Shown in pieces: positions 44,741 through 57,455 of a DNA stretch of 64,000 nt. Origin of the DNA: Callaeas wilsoni (lineage: Eukaryota > Chordata > Aves > Passeriformes > Callaeidae); assembly GCA_013398955.1 (NCBI GenBank), contig VWPU01008378.1:102451-166450 (forward strand). The letters run 5' to 3'. Made by a program: the position numbers and the translations under genes. Under the pieces are notes generated by a model. It did no database searches, was not told the origin of the DNA, and worked only from the letters and a program-made list of their open reading frames with translations. Numbering within the stretch: position 1 is the stretch's first letter; the number at the start of each line of letters is the position of its first letter.

Positions 44741-47360
44741 ACCATAGTTACTTTTGTGCTTTCTACCAACGATGCTGTTGAGCATTCAGGGATCAGGGCT
44801 CTCTGCCTTCACCACGGAGTTTTAATTTGCTTGCTCAGCTTGAGAAATGACAGCCCCTCACATCTGCCACAGCCTCAACTCAGACTGAGAAAAGGACAAG
44901 AACCAATAACACAGATTTTTGGGAAGGGCTTGGGGTTTCTGCCCAGCAGACCTTGTGTGTGGGTGAAGGACACCCCTGTGACAGCTGTGCCCGTCCCAAA
45001 CCGCCCATCCTCAGCACGCAGGGTGAGAACAAACTACATGAACCATTGCTGGGGTACTTATAACTCCTTCGTGTGTCCCACTGGTTATCCCACACTCCTG
45101 GAGCAGCCTGGAGCCTCCTGCACCTCCCACCCAGCTGTGTGAGCCCTGCCCATCCATTCAGACAAAGTCCTTGGGCAGCAATACAGGAACGACCTTCCTT
45201 GCTTTGCAATCTAATTTATGTGTTATTTACTGCACCTTATCCAGTGCCTTCTCCATGAGAGCCACACCATAAATACAGCCCAGAGCTGCCAGCCAGCTCC
45301 TGCTCTGTTAATAACCCATCAGTGCCCATTATATATGGCATAAGGCATCATGAAATCCAAGAGCACCTTAAAATTACTGGCAGCCATGTACACCCTAATC
45401 TTTCACCTTCTAACAGCGAAAACCCGCCCATTTCATACATCCCACACTTCCAGGGCCCAGCACTTCCTCTCCTCTAACTGCAGTTTTATTGCTTTGTCCA
45501 GAAAGCAAAAAGATATTCCCTTAACAAATCAGTTCTGTGTTTGTTTAAAGCCTACGAGGCCCGTGAATCTCCTTCATCTCACTCCGTCTTTATCTCCCTC
45601 AGTCCTCCCTGATGAAAACCACAATAGTCACTGCCTTCCAGGTGACCTAGCGTGGAAAGGCTTGGAATAAATCACTTATATTTGTGAACCTGAAGATTAA
45701 AGGGCCACTGTATCTTAGGTTCCATTCTCCAGTTGGGAGTGCCTACCCATCTCCAATTATTTAGGAGTTAATTCCATGTTTCGACCCTTCCCATTGACGA
45801 AAAACATTTATAATCATTCCGCACACAAACAGTGGAGTTAGACAATTTAAATCCTCTGCTTTGGAATTTCTCCTTTCCTGTGGAATATTCCAAATCTTTT
45901 CTGTCATCCTGGATCTTCCTGATGTTTTTTTAACTTAAATTCTTCCCAAGGAAATGCTGATCCTTTTGAAGTGACAGTATGTTTAGTTTTGGTAATTGCT
46001 GAGGATCCTGCGCAAGAGTTGCAATAGCTCAGTTCTCACCAAAGCCAAGAGGAAAAAGAGCACGAGGCAGGGTGCAGATTGCACCACAAAGAGGACAATT
46101 TATCCCTCAAAATCTCTGTAGATTTTTCCAACAAGCAGAGGCTGTAAGACATTGAGAGGGGATGAAGAAAGAAAGCTTAAAATTTATATGAAAAAGCAGC
46201 GGAATAAGTGCTCAAGATTAATTTCTGCGAATTGTCTGTGACATTGCAAGGATCAAAGCACAGATGGCCAAAGTGGTGAGAAGTGAAATTTGGGCGACAG
46301 CACACTCCTGTGCCTTTATATTCTGGGAAAAAAAGAGCATCTGCAATTATCAACACTGTGGGAGAGCTAGGAAGGGATTCACATTCAGGGTATAACTATT
46401 CCTGATAGCAAACCATTTTATGGACATTGGGTTTAATGAGTTAATTCTGTAATTGACCCAAATTTCACCAATTCAAAGAAGCTTCTCCTGTTTAAAGGAG
46501 TAAAGACACTGATCAGCTACTCTAATTATCAAATTGTCTTTAGATCAGAAGTGGATGTATATATTTATATATATACACTTACAAACAGACGCTGTCATTA
46601 AAACCAAGTTGCCAGGGCTTTTTTCCTCTGAGGATTTTTTTCCTCGTTCATTTCATGGATATGATTTTGTCTTAATATTAAAAATGTCTAAAAACCACAA
46701 ACCAGTTCAGCTGGCGTGCCTGCCTGTAGCTAAAGGAGAAAAGGACACTTTAGGATCGGTGTAACACAGCTGCACAGATCCAAAGGGGATGCAGTAAAAG
46801 CTCCTTCCTTATAGCCTGGCTGAACCTTGGTCTGAAGAGATGAGGAAAAGCTCATGAGGGGTAAACAGTCAGGGAAGAGAAGAGGAGAAAATAGAAAAAA
46901 AGTGAGAAATCTGCATTTTCACGTCTCAGCAGGTGGTTTTTTTACAGGTTGTATTCCCTGGGTTTGCTGCATTCCCTTTATGGCAGCGTTCCTGCATACA
47001 AAAACATGTATCAGGCAATACAATCTAAAATATTTCATTTGGCAAATTTTATCATGGAAATATACACAAATTAGAGTACTGGCTACCTCATAACTTCACA
47101 TTTTGTACCTTTGGTGTGAAACAATTTACAAAAATAAATATTAAGACCAATTTGTATACTTGACAAAGGAAAGAAGTGGTATTTGCAACTTAATTTTTCT
47201 CCTGCATAACTAATTTTAAAAAATTATGGCCAAAAGTGTTTATTTCCACGCACCACATAATTGTGTAAAACGTTGTCACACATTTACGGAACTTGGAAAA
47301 TGAAAAGAATTATTCTTTTCCCGGAAAGAATAGGAAATTTCAGACCGGGAAATTTATCAA

Positions 47361-47400
47361 TGAAGTTGCTGGTGTTCAAATGAAGTTCTTGGTGTTTTCA
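47361..47400. repeat. 20-bp imperfect tandem duplication
   Basis: tgaagttgctggtgttcaaa is followed directly by tgaagttcttggtgttttca. Confidence 0.8.
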
Positions 47401-50400
47401 CTTCTGGCTGAGCTCTGCCTGCCTCTTCACCCTGTGAAGCTGAGAGCAGCTCCTGGCATTTTCCATTCTGGTACAGACAAACTTGCTCTAGAGATCCCAA
47501 TTATGGCCCCAATCTCCCTGGATTTCCTGTCTTTTAGCCCCAGTCGTGGAAGTGCTGTGATTGTGCCAGGACTCATCATTTTCAGGGAAATCTATTCCTG
47601 GCCCTTCTGGTGGTGGGAAAAAGTTTGAAAACATTAAAAAGAAAAAGACTGAAAACAAAAAGGTGAAGAGAAGCAAAAGGGCAAGAGGACAGAAAGAATT
47701 TCAGTCTAGGAAATAACTCAAATAAATCTTTTCTCTCTGCCTCTGTTATTTTAATTTTTTTGAGATTGGGATTACTTTTAGACTATGCACTGCTTGTCAT
47801 ATATAAATGTAGGCACCTATGGTCTCCTTGCACTCGTGATGTCCAGAAGCTCCTCTAACAAAAATATTCAATACATATTAATATTATTGGAGAAAATACT
47901 AAGGCAAATATTTGTGCTTCACAAGCTCTGGAAATAAAAATATGCTTCTTCTGCATGACTGGCCAAGCACATCATTCCAGTGCAGTGCTGCTGAGAACTT
48001 GCAAAGTGGTGTGGATTTTGTGTTAGCAGTGAACTGTGGTTAAATAAAGTTCATTTTTTACTATCATTTAGTCTCAAAAGAGTGAATAAATAGCAATAAG
48101 AATTCCAAACCAAAAGATTTTAGGTTAGGCAGGACACTCGTGGTTAGAATTTTGATATGTGCTATTCCAGAAACAAATAAGCAATTTTTTTTAGTGACGT
48201 TAAATCCTTAATTATAACATTTAGCAATTTTAAACCATGAAGCTTAAAAGCTGGGCTTTGAAAATTTAGAGAAACTGAATCTTCTACAACATTGTCTGGC
48301 ACCACAGGTAACCCTTTCATTCTTCCCTTTTTTTTTTTCTTTTTTTTTTTTCCTTGAAGTAGGTGGTACCTTCCATCATTAAACTAAAGAATTTCTCGCT
48401 GGAACATCTAAAGCATGACATTGATGAGACACAGTTAACCTGCACTCCTGTCTGCTGCAGAGCAGGGGAATAAAAGCTTTCTGGTATGTAAGTTCAAAGA
48501 AATGGACCTTTTACCAGATTTGAACAGTTGTCTTGGGAATGCAGATTTATGAAAATTGATCCCCTGTCTTTGTCCTCGGGAACAATGCGCCTTTCTTCCC
48601 CACACTTGCCCCCTGTCTATTCCACCGAGTCAGAACTTCTTCAGAAAACTTTTTTTAATTAATAGAGGATACCCTTGCAGCCACAAGGTTATAAGATGTC
48701 TCTGACAAACCTCTCTTTGGATACAGTCAAAGAGGGAGATATTTAGACTTTGCATTCAATTTAAAGCAGAGGTCAGAGTTCAAAAGTGTAGTTTGCCCTT
48801 GTCGTGTTCCATTTGGAATGCAAATAGTCAGAAAAACAACAGGCAGAATGACACACTGCCATCACTGGGATGCTCCAGCCTGCTCCAAAACAGGCACGAG
48901 GGGAAAAGGAAGGACATTTCCAATGATATTTATTGGGATCTCTTCTATATAATCTCTGCGTTTTAAAATACCCAAAATAATCAGACCAAAAAGTGGGTGT
49001 ACACTGACTATAACTTCAAAACTACTTGCACTGCGGATAAACTTAAATAAGTTTATTTCTATTCTTCCTGAAACAGCCTTAATAGAAACAAATAACTCCA
49101 AATCACAATTTAGGGAAGACAGGTTATTTTAGGTGCCCTTACACTGACCACTGCTGTATGTGAAATTTTCTTGCCATTGCCATTTGGTCTGATTATTCTG
49201 TGGGAGGAAATAGTAACAACTTCACCGATTTCTGCCATTTTCTTGAAATATAACAATGAAAATAAGAGCAGATTATATACATTGCCAAAACGTGAAACGT
49301 TTTAGGATATTTTCCAAATATTTGATCATAGGATTTTTGCTCAGAATAATTGCACTCTTGGGAAGCATTCCAGAAACATTTTCCTCCTCGTGATGCCCTT
49401 GTTGTCTCTCAATACAGGTAGAAAAGAAGACAAGATACAGAATGCATTAGCAGCAGCTACAGAAGCCAAAAAAGCAGCTGAGATAATAAAAAATAGACAA
49501 ACCTCACTCCTTTTCAAGAATTCCTACCATGTGGAAGCTTCTATTTACACAAGTGCACAGCTCCTTCGACCATAAATACTCTTCTGTAACAATATCAGGA
49601 CTACACAGAACCTGTAGGACTCATCATTTGTTCATTTATTGTTCTTCACACAGTCCTGTACCTTCAGATCTATTTCTGATTACACTCTTCCCCAGAGCTC
49701 CTGGAGGTAACATTTATTTTTTCTCTAGCCATGCCAACTTCTGCTAAGCATTCTCCTGAATTCCACAATTCTGGGCACAGAAGCTCCTTGTAAGCTCTCC
49801 TGTTGCACAGTTTGAAGTATAAACTCTGAACCATTTTGGGTTCTGAGTGTTTGTTCACTCCCACATCTGCCTGAAGCCCCCACTTGGGCATCCTTGCAGA
49901 GCCCCAGCTGCTTGTGCAGAACTCCCCCAGCTCCAGCTCTGCGTCTGTGCACAGAGCTCTGCTCCCAAATTATCCCTCATCAATGACTGACCGGGTTTTT
50001 GGGTAAATCCATGCAACCATAAGGGCATGCCATGGAAATATTGAGAAGGATGGCATGGAGAGCACACCTTTCACTAAGCTGGCATGTCTGGGACAAAACA
50101 AGGAGACAAGGCCAGGTTTCTGTTTCTTCTGAGCTGTGTCTGCGCTCGAGCCTGGAAAGGAGCCTGAGGAATACATAGACCCAGCCTAGTTAATCCCACT
50201 GGTCAATCAGCATGTGAAGTGGCAAATATATCCAAGTCCTGGGGCCAAGACTCGTTTTTCTAGGGCCACTAGTCCCTGCTCTAAGCAGAACATTTGCCTG
50301 GGCAGCACGCTTTGAGCAGGAAAAGATGCTTTTCTCTACAGATTTCTGCACAGCACATAGGCTGTGCATGGCCACGCACCAAGGCCCTTCAGTGCAAAAA

Positions 50401-50590
50401 GAACCAGAAAAATAAAATGGTCTCTTTTTTTTTCCTCTATTTATCTTCATGAGATGCTTAATTATAACTGTTCTCTGGGGGGATCTCAGTTTGCTTCCAC
50501 CATGGGGCAGCTCCACTCCAGCTGAAGATTTGAGAGCAGGCAAGTGCAGGCAAACTCTGTTGGTGCTGATGCACAGCTGGGCCCTGGTAG

Positions 50591-50684
50591 GAATTCGTGC
50601 ATGGCCTGGGATGGATATCAGGAATTCATGCATGGCCTGGGATGGAGACCAGGAATTCATGCGTGGCCTGCGATGGATTCCAGC
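50591..50684. repeat. 31-bp tandem repeat, three copies
   Basis: gaattcrtgcatggcctggg then atggat/gagayccag recurs at 50591, 50622 and 50653. The third copy is slightly changed (gcgtggcctgcg). Each unit starts with the GAATTC word. Confidence 0.9.
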
Positions 50685-52438
50685 TCTCTGAGCCCGCCCA
50701 CAGACCCCCAGCACGTGTGCACTGGAATTCTCTCCATCCTGCCTTCCATGCTGCTGCCACCCACAGAAATTATCTTGACTTTTACCTACGAAATCCTTTG
50801 CTACCTTAAAGACAGACCCCAAGGTATGAATTACCTAGAAGACATGCTGGAAATCCTGCCAGATTATTGCACATACTCCTTCACGCCTAAGAATCTCTCT
50901 CTCTCTTTCCTAGATTCATTTAAAACAACTTTAAAAATGCAAATATTATTCTCAGTAATAGCCGCTATTATTTCCAGGACTGTTTTGTGTTTCGGTGCTT
51001 AGAAAATGACAAAATGTAAAAGCTTTTGGCTCTGCAAAACTAATTGTGATGTGTGCCTGGTAACACATTCTAGTTCTTAAACTGCATTTAATTTCAGACA
51101 TTTATATGCCTTGTCATCCTCACTGCCCACTGCTGAATTATTGAGCATCTCCTCAAAAAACCCCCAAAACTGTAATTTTTTAATAGCACAATATGCTACT
51201 GGTTTATGCTGAAAAAGCTCTACTGACAAAAAACCAGCCTCTCTCTAGGCCAGTCTGTGAGACAACTAATGATTTATTGGCCAAATACAAGATTTTTAAC
51301 ATAAAGAAGCCTGAAAAGAGCTTGCTGCCTGGCTGTTGATTCCAGGCAGGGATCCTGCTCGGAGCCATGCTGTACCCTTGGTGGCAGGAAGACAGATGAA
51401 AACCTGAAGTTCATCACAACAGTCACACAGAACCGGGGGAAAATGTCACTTCCCTGACATCAAAGAATCAATAAGCAGCACTTCCATTTTAAGTTCAGAG
51501 CGATCAAAGCAGACAGACAGCATTTTAATGTTTGTTTCCATTTTTAGAGCACATTTCTAATGCAGAGTTGTTGGGTCGGTGGGGTTCTTAGGGGGTTTTT
51601 TGTGCCAGACAAAGTAAGTCGTAGATATTTTCTCACAGCACAAGTTAATGTTCTCAATCTGTTTTTCCTTTCTGGGGTCTGCTTAGACAAATTCCACAGC
51701 AACATCTGATGATAAGATCAGACAGTACTAGCAGAGACATTTTTAAATCATATTTACAATATGTCCCCTCTGGGCCCACCAAAGAGCAATCTTTCTTAGA
51801 ACAATATATATTAGCAATTTTCTTTTTTTGCTCCATTTAGAGATAATTTTAGCTCTTCAGTGTCATGCAAATACACAGGGCTTTGCTCAGATAAAACTGC
51901 TATCAAGGCATTGGGAGCTCTGCCAGGAAAAGAGCAAACAAGGCTCCTAAGAGGAATTCAGCTGGAGAAAGGCTTCAGGATTTGCTCTACTGGGCACACA
52001 CTGGTGCATTTTTAAATGCATACTTAAAAGACAATGAATAGATAAAATGAAAAAAACAAAAGGCAGCAAAATCATTCGTTTCTGAAGTCTGCGTTTTCTC
52101 TAGACCAAAATTTACATCCATTTGCATGTAAAATGAGGCTTCATTCAGCTCCTGTGCCCGGCAGCCCAGCAGGGAGCAGGGACCCTCAGCAGCTCCCTCC
52201 CCACCTTCCAGGGACCTTCCCCCTCTTCATTCCCAGTGGGGAGGGGAAGCCACAGGCTGGTCCAGTTGGGATCATTTGTCCCTCAGGCCAACAGCCCAAA
52301 TCTCTGCCCTCTCCTTAAAAAGGGTTTGTTTCACAAGAGAAGGAATCTACAAACACTTGTTACCCCTTGGCCGAGAAAACGAGTTGCTGCCGGACACCAA
52401 ACACCAAATGCATACGAGATACTGCAGAATCAGAGATA

Positions 52439-53113
52439 TTAATTGTGGGATCTTCTTCTTGGTTTGGGCGGTCGGGATGGCTATAGAGGAGAGATCTCTG
52501 TAGTTGGGTTTTAGAGAGTGTAGTTTATTTATGAAGGGTGTGGGTACAGTGGCCGTGCTTGGAGCTGCCAGCTGCAGCTCGGAGCAGGCCAGGAAAGTGA
52601 GAGAGCAAGCGAAGCAAAGGTAAGAGCAAGAGAGAGTAAGGGCAAGGGGAAGTAGTGGAAGTTGTAAAAGGAGAGGAGAAGTGGGCTAAGAGAGCGAAGT
52701 GATCGTTTACAATACAATAAATCTTCTTCTGTGTTGAATATTCTAATTTCCACTAACCAATCTAGTACAAGATACAAATCCTATAGCATTTCCATACAGC
52801 CTATAAGAATTGTTCCATTACCATACTGCGTTACATTTTAAACTCTAGAAACTCCTCTCTGGACCCCTGCTGCCAAGCTAGCAGGGTCTGCTCTGACCCT
52901 CGGAGCTGCCTGCCGGCAGAGGGTATTGTTCAACAGAGAGGGGATTACCTTCAGCCGGCCATCCCATGGTTGTCCAGTTGTTCAGTAACTAAGGCTTGGT
53001 ATCTCAAAGCTTGCTTTCATTTCAATCTCACTTATAGTTTCCATATTCTCAGCATCTTTTGCCAGGCAATCATATTTATAAGGCTTTCCTGTTTCATCTT
53101 CTCCAACATTAAT
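52439..53113 (-). mobile_element. Solo LTR, 665 bp, with 5-bp target-site duplication
   Basis: The element spans 52444-53108 and is flanked by TTAAT at 52439-52443 and 53109-53113. It starts TGTGGGATC on the plus strand and ends CCAACA; read on the minus strand it starts TGTTGGAGAAGATGAAACAG, wording I recognise as a passerine ERV LTR. The minus-strand poly(A) signal is AATAAA (plus-strand TTTATT, 52524-52529), followed by a tail ending gatcccaca. A polypurine tract on the plus strand fills 52580-52695. A 5-bp duplication is typical of ERVL-type integration. No internal genes remain, so it arose by LTR-LTR recombination. Confidence 0.93.
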
Positions 53114-53639
53114 GGAATTCCAAATCCACAGCTGGATATGGGTGCGGACAGCGAGAGCACCTGCTGCTGCTCGGACAGGTTTAATGCAATCCTGTCATAC
53201 CTGCTCCTGCATTCTGCCACCTTCTGCAGGACCCAGATTGGGGAGAAGTGCCTTGGAACACCATGAGCTCATTGCCAGTTGCTGGATTCCCATCCCTGAA
53301 AAGCCAGTGGCACTTTGCACCGCTGGAGGAAGGGCATTGGAGAAAATGGTCCATAAAGCACAGAAGGAAATTGGTGCAGCAAAGATTTCGCAAGGAAGGA
53401 GGGGGAAACCTTTCCTAGGGAAGGAAGGAGAAGAATTGGTAACCTGGGCTCAAAATACTTCATACTGAACATGCAGCAAACTGGGGAAGGATCTTCACTG
53501 ACCCCCTTAACCCGTTCCTAAACATCCCTCTGAGATGGGACCAGAGCCCAGCTCTGCCCAGGACCCACCAGACACCAAACACCCACCACAAATCCCCAAA
53601 CACGCCACAGCTTGTGGGGATCGTGAGGGTGAAAGTGAT

Positions 53640-53945
53640 GTAAATATGAGATTATATTATCTGGCATTGTTATTGTAATTTTATGGCCCTGTCTGTACAC
53701 AGTGACTTAAAACTTTGTAAGCTCTTTTATTGCTTGGCTTTTGCTGCCTTTAAGTGTCTTAGTAAATTTATAATCCCTTTTCTTTAGCTTCTTTTTCTAT
53801 CTCTTTACTTGATGACCTGGCATGCAATGAATCAAAAAAGGGATATTTATACCCATACTGTGAGAATGTTTACAATGTACAGAAAATTCTGTATGTGGTT
53901 GGGTCTTTGTGTATTTCCAGAATAAATGACAGTTTTCCAAACGTA
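53640..53945 (+). other. Possible 3' UTR-like end with poly(A) signal
   Basis: AT-rich sequence with few repeats contains ttattgtaattttatggccc near 53669 and tttacaatgtacagaaaattc near 53870. It is followed by tatttccagaataaatgac (AATAAA within 53920-53928) and then cagttttcc. A terminal exon or non-coding transcript could end here. No coding frame, splice site or upstream gene supports it, and an old LTR remains an alternative. Confidence 0.25.
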
Positions 53946-55379
53946 CTATGTTACTCTTGAGTCCACAGAGTCTGTATTTATGTAACTAAAATGCTTTTAT
54001 TTAGACCCTTGCAACATGCCAAAATCAAAACTATTTTAATGAATGAATCAAAGTAGTGCAGCAAAGAAATCTGTAATGTATTACTGTTTCAAAATACAGA
54101 TTTCTGTGAAAAGCCTCTCATACAAAGAATATGTTTGTTTTATGAAAAGCAATTTTGTTATTTTAATGCCCATTGTTTTAATAACAGAACTTTGATGTTG
54201 GAAATATTTTTGCGTGAAACATGAATATGGTAATAGCCAAAGTTTCCATTTAGCTGCTGCTTCGTGTTCCAAGAGTATTGGGTTCCACTACATGTAGTAT
54301 TTAATAATTTACATATGGGCTCCAGGCGACCTTCTTGACGTCTTGATGCAGAAACTCTTTGAGTTTTCCAAATTTTTATTCAGGTGCCTGGATTTTCAAG
54401 CCCAGGAATATCAGCAGCATCACTAAGGGCCTGAGTTAATTTTCCCACTGCCATGACCTGCTTTGGAGAGCACCAAGGTTACAGGAGAATGCTCCAATCA
54501 GTCACGGAGATAGGAAACACTCCATGAGTTCCCCACCCTTTATTTGCAGAGTTCCTTACCAGAGGAACTCAAGATCTTATATTAATTTCAGTCCTCTATA
54601 AAGTTTTGGAAACAAAGGAAGCAGCTACTAATATTCCATTTCCTTAATTCCCTTCAAAGGAATTTCCAGAAATTACGGCTAAAATCTGTGTTATTCTCAT
54701 GCATTTGCCTCCTTGGGTTTACTCACAAGTGTAGGATCATACGAATGAGTGAGGCAAATCCCTCCTTCCCACCCACAAACATTGCTGAGGGAAAAAAAAA
54801 AAAAAAGGAGGATTTTATAAGTTTGTCTGGCACTTCCAGATGTTGAGCAGCCCTGCCTGACCACATATGGATCAACTCTGCCATGCACCTGTCAGGAGAG
54901 CAGTGCCCCTGGGACTGCCAGGCCGTGATGGATGCGTGGGTAAACGGACCCTGATGGATTTATGGAGCACGTGCAGATCATCTCTGCAGCACGCCGTACA
55001 TCACAGCTCTAACATTCGCAGAAGCATCACTTCTGGTCTGTGTTCGCTCCTGAAATGAGCCAGAGAAGTTTCTGGGATGCTGCACCCGCTCCCAGGGCGT
55101 GAATTAGTCAGGTCAGGGAGGTGGTGGATCGAGTTTTGAGAAGAGATCCATCACGGAGAAGTTAAAGGTGTGCTACAGGCAGCACTGGGGGTATTCTGAG
55201 CCTCCTGGTGGCAACCAAACTTGCTTTAAACACGTTCTATAAACACAGCTACATCAGGACCAGAGAGCATCTGCCTTAGAGGGAGACTGATGCTGGGTAG
55301 AATGGTGCCGTGGGCTGATATTTATTGTCACTGCTAAAAAACTGTTAGCAAAGAAACCTTCTAACTTTCCCAGAGCTTG
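53946..55379. other. Non-coding interval
   Basis: No gene or mobile element is recognised. An A-run sits at about 54790-54806. Confidence 0.5.
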
Positions 55380-55700
55380 TGTGAGAATTTTCTCTTTCTC
55401 GCTATTCCCAGGCTAAAATATTATAAACAATCCTAGGAGTTTTCTAAAACCAATTAAGCTCTGTGCACCTACATTTGCTTACGTTCTCGTGTCGGTAAAC
55501 ATTGTAATATAAGTAACATCAAATTTACCCAATAAACTTAGCAAATAGTGGGCCAGAGGTCCAATAGAGTTTTAATACTGTTGTAAAACTTCAAGTAAGC
55601 TAAAAGATATAAGCCGCTTTGTAGAATAATAAAAAACCCTCTGCATCGCTTTGTTCCACCTGGACACCAAACTCCGTGTCATTACTCTAAGACATCACCA
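55380..55700 (+). mobile_element. LTR-like segment (endogenous retrovirus)
   Basis: It begins TGTGAGAATTTTCTC, similar to the start of the element at 20321. It carries ttacgttctcgtgtcgg, a TATA-like gatataa (55606-55612) and a poly(A) signal AATAAA (55628-55633). A U5-like ctttgttccacctggacacc and tgtcattactc follow. Spacing and order fit an avian ERVK-type LTR. The right boundary is approximate and no target-site duplication was found. Confidence 0.5.
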
Positions 55701-56723
55701 TAACAATTTATTCCTCATTAAGGAACAATTCTGATAAGGTGAAGCCTTTCCCCCATCCCATATCGAGTTGTGCGTGTGTTCCTCGAGCCTACACACCTTT
55801 CCAGCATCCTTGGGGTGGATAAATAAATCTTACAAATGGTTATGTGCCTCTAATGACACCTCTTGAAAGGAAGCTGAACATAATAAATTCTTGTTAATCT
55901 TGATGGATGGGTGGGAAGGAAGGCGGGCAAGAGATAGCCAGGAAAAGCAGGAGCATTAAACACTTCCGTTAGCATTAAACATGCCAGCCTGCCCTTGAAA
56001 GCTGATTAACACCAGCTCCTCAGAAAAAATGATGGAGAATCTCCAGCATCAGACGTGACCTTGCAGCACTGAGGCAAGTGCAGAAGGCAGTGAGTCCTCT
56101 AAGGCTGTCCTTTAATCTCCAGTTACCTGAGCACATTTTAGTTAACATTTTAGAGGGCTCCAAAGCTGGGAATCTGCTTTCTTCTCTCCCACTCCCCATC
56201 GGTGGAGAGGACACACTCTTGGATTTGACATGTGTCTGAAAACAATGACACATTCACATAATCACAATGACATGCCACCAAGGATCAGAGATCCCTGTCC
56301 ACGCTGCAGGCAGGACCTGCCCCTCTGTCCTTCCATGATTCTCACGGGGACATTTGGCACGTGGAGCGATGCTGCCTTAGGTGGCCCAAAGCAAACAAGG
56401 CGGTTATCATCCAGTTCCTGATCCTGGAGAAGTCTGAATCATCTCCTTTGGGCTGTTAATTCCATTTAAGCTTAATCATACTGGAAAACCTGGAAAATTT
56501 ATGTTGCCTCTGAATAGAAACAGTCTTCTGCAGAACACAGGGCATTTTCATTCAGTAAATGTCTGGAATATTTCAGCGCAGCTCCTTTTACATTTAAACT
56601 GCCCCTGTCTGGGGCACACACTGCATCGTGCTGTCCCTGCCACATTCCTCCTGCTCCTCCCTGTCCGGAGAGCTGGGGCACCTCTGCTTCCCTTCCTGCT
56701 GCCAAAACCCTTGGGGCTCCCCA
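55701..56723. other. Non-coding interval
   Basis: No gene or repeat is recognised up to the minisatellite at 56724. Confidence 0.5.
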
Positions 56724-57455
56724 CAGCCTGCAGCCATCCGGGAACAGGGATTTGGGGTGAACCCTCAGAGCTCCCACAACCTGGAGCCATCCCCAGGGAT
56801 TTGGGGAGACACCTCGGGGCTCCCCACAGCCTGGAGCCCCCCAGGAACAGGGATTTGGGGTGAACCCTCAGGGCTCCCCACAGTCTGGAGCCCCCCAGGA
56901 ACAGGGAGTTGGGGAGAACCCTCGGGGCTCCCCACAGTCTGGAGCCCCCCAGGAACAGGGAGTTGGGGAGAACCCTCGGGGCTCCCCACAGTCTGGAGCC
57001 CCCCAGGAACAGGGAGTTGGGGAGAACCCTCGGGGCTCCCCACAGTCTGGAGCCCCCCAGGAACAGGGAGTTGGGGAGAACCCTCGGGGCTCCCCACAGC
57101 CTGGCGCCATCCCCAGGGATTTGGGCAAACCCTCAGGGCTTCCCACAGCCTGGAGCCCCCCAGGAACCGGGATTTGGGGTTAACCCTCGGGGCTCCCCAC
57201 AGCCTGGCGCCATCCTCAGGGATTTGGGACAAACTCTCGGGGCTCCCCACTGCCTGGAGCCCCCCAGGAACAGGGAGTTGGGGAGAACCCTCGGGGCTCC
57301 CCACAGCCTGGAGCCATCGAAGAACAGGGATTTGGGGCAAACTCTCAAGGCTCCCCACAGCCTGGAGCCATCCTCAGGGATTTGGGACAAACTCTCAAGG
57401 CTCCCCACTGCCTGGAGCCCCCCAGGAACAGGGATTTGGGGTGAACCCTCCCTGC
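56724..57455. repeat. Minisatellite, 14 units of 54 or about 50 bp
   Basis: Units begin cagcctggagcc or cagtctggagcc at 56724, 56777, 56827, 56881, 56935, 56989, 57043, 57097, 57146, 57200, 57250, 57304, 57358 and 57408. A-type units (about 54 bp) carry ccccccaggaacaggga. B-type units (about 50 bp) carry catccccagggattt or catcctcagggattt. The order is A B A A A A A B A B A A' B A, and units 4-7 are nearly identical, suggesting a recent expansion in the middle. Stop codons are scarce, so long open frames on both strands span it. They contain no recognisable domain. Confidence 0.95.

Larger units (their letters stand above)
44745..52438. other. Non-coding interval
   Basis: No gene or large repeat is recognised. 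It includes a pyrimidine run at 48314-48353, a T/A-rich tatata tract near 46556-46575 and the short tandem repeats listed separately. The frame at 49390-49575 and the frame in the minus strand at 48862-49101 were examined as possible exons and not accepted. Confidence 0.5.

Noticed and set aside
44290..44744. Considered as a non-autonomous DNA transposon because its ends form TGATGCC/GGCATCA inverted repeats
   Set aside because: Ends are short and imperfect, the TG/CA termini and LTR-like internal landmarks match a retroviral LTR, and the second copy agrees.
49390..49575. Possible small exon (peptide with ALAAATEAKKAAEII) after an acceptor-like ctctcaatacag
   Set aside because: No GT donor follows the most exon-like part and the frame continues into AT-rich junk; not convincing.
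52444..53108. Considered as a DNA transposon because of its short flanking duplication
   Set aside because: TGT/ACA ends, a 5-bp duplication, polyadenylation signal and recognised LTR wording fit a retroviral LTR better; no terminal inverted repeat longer than a few bases.
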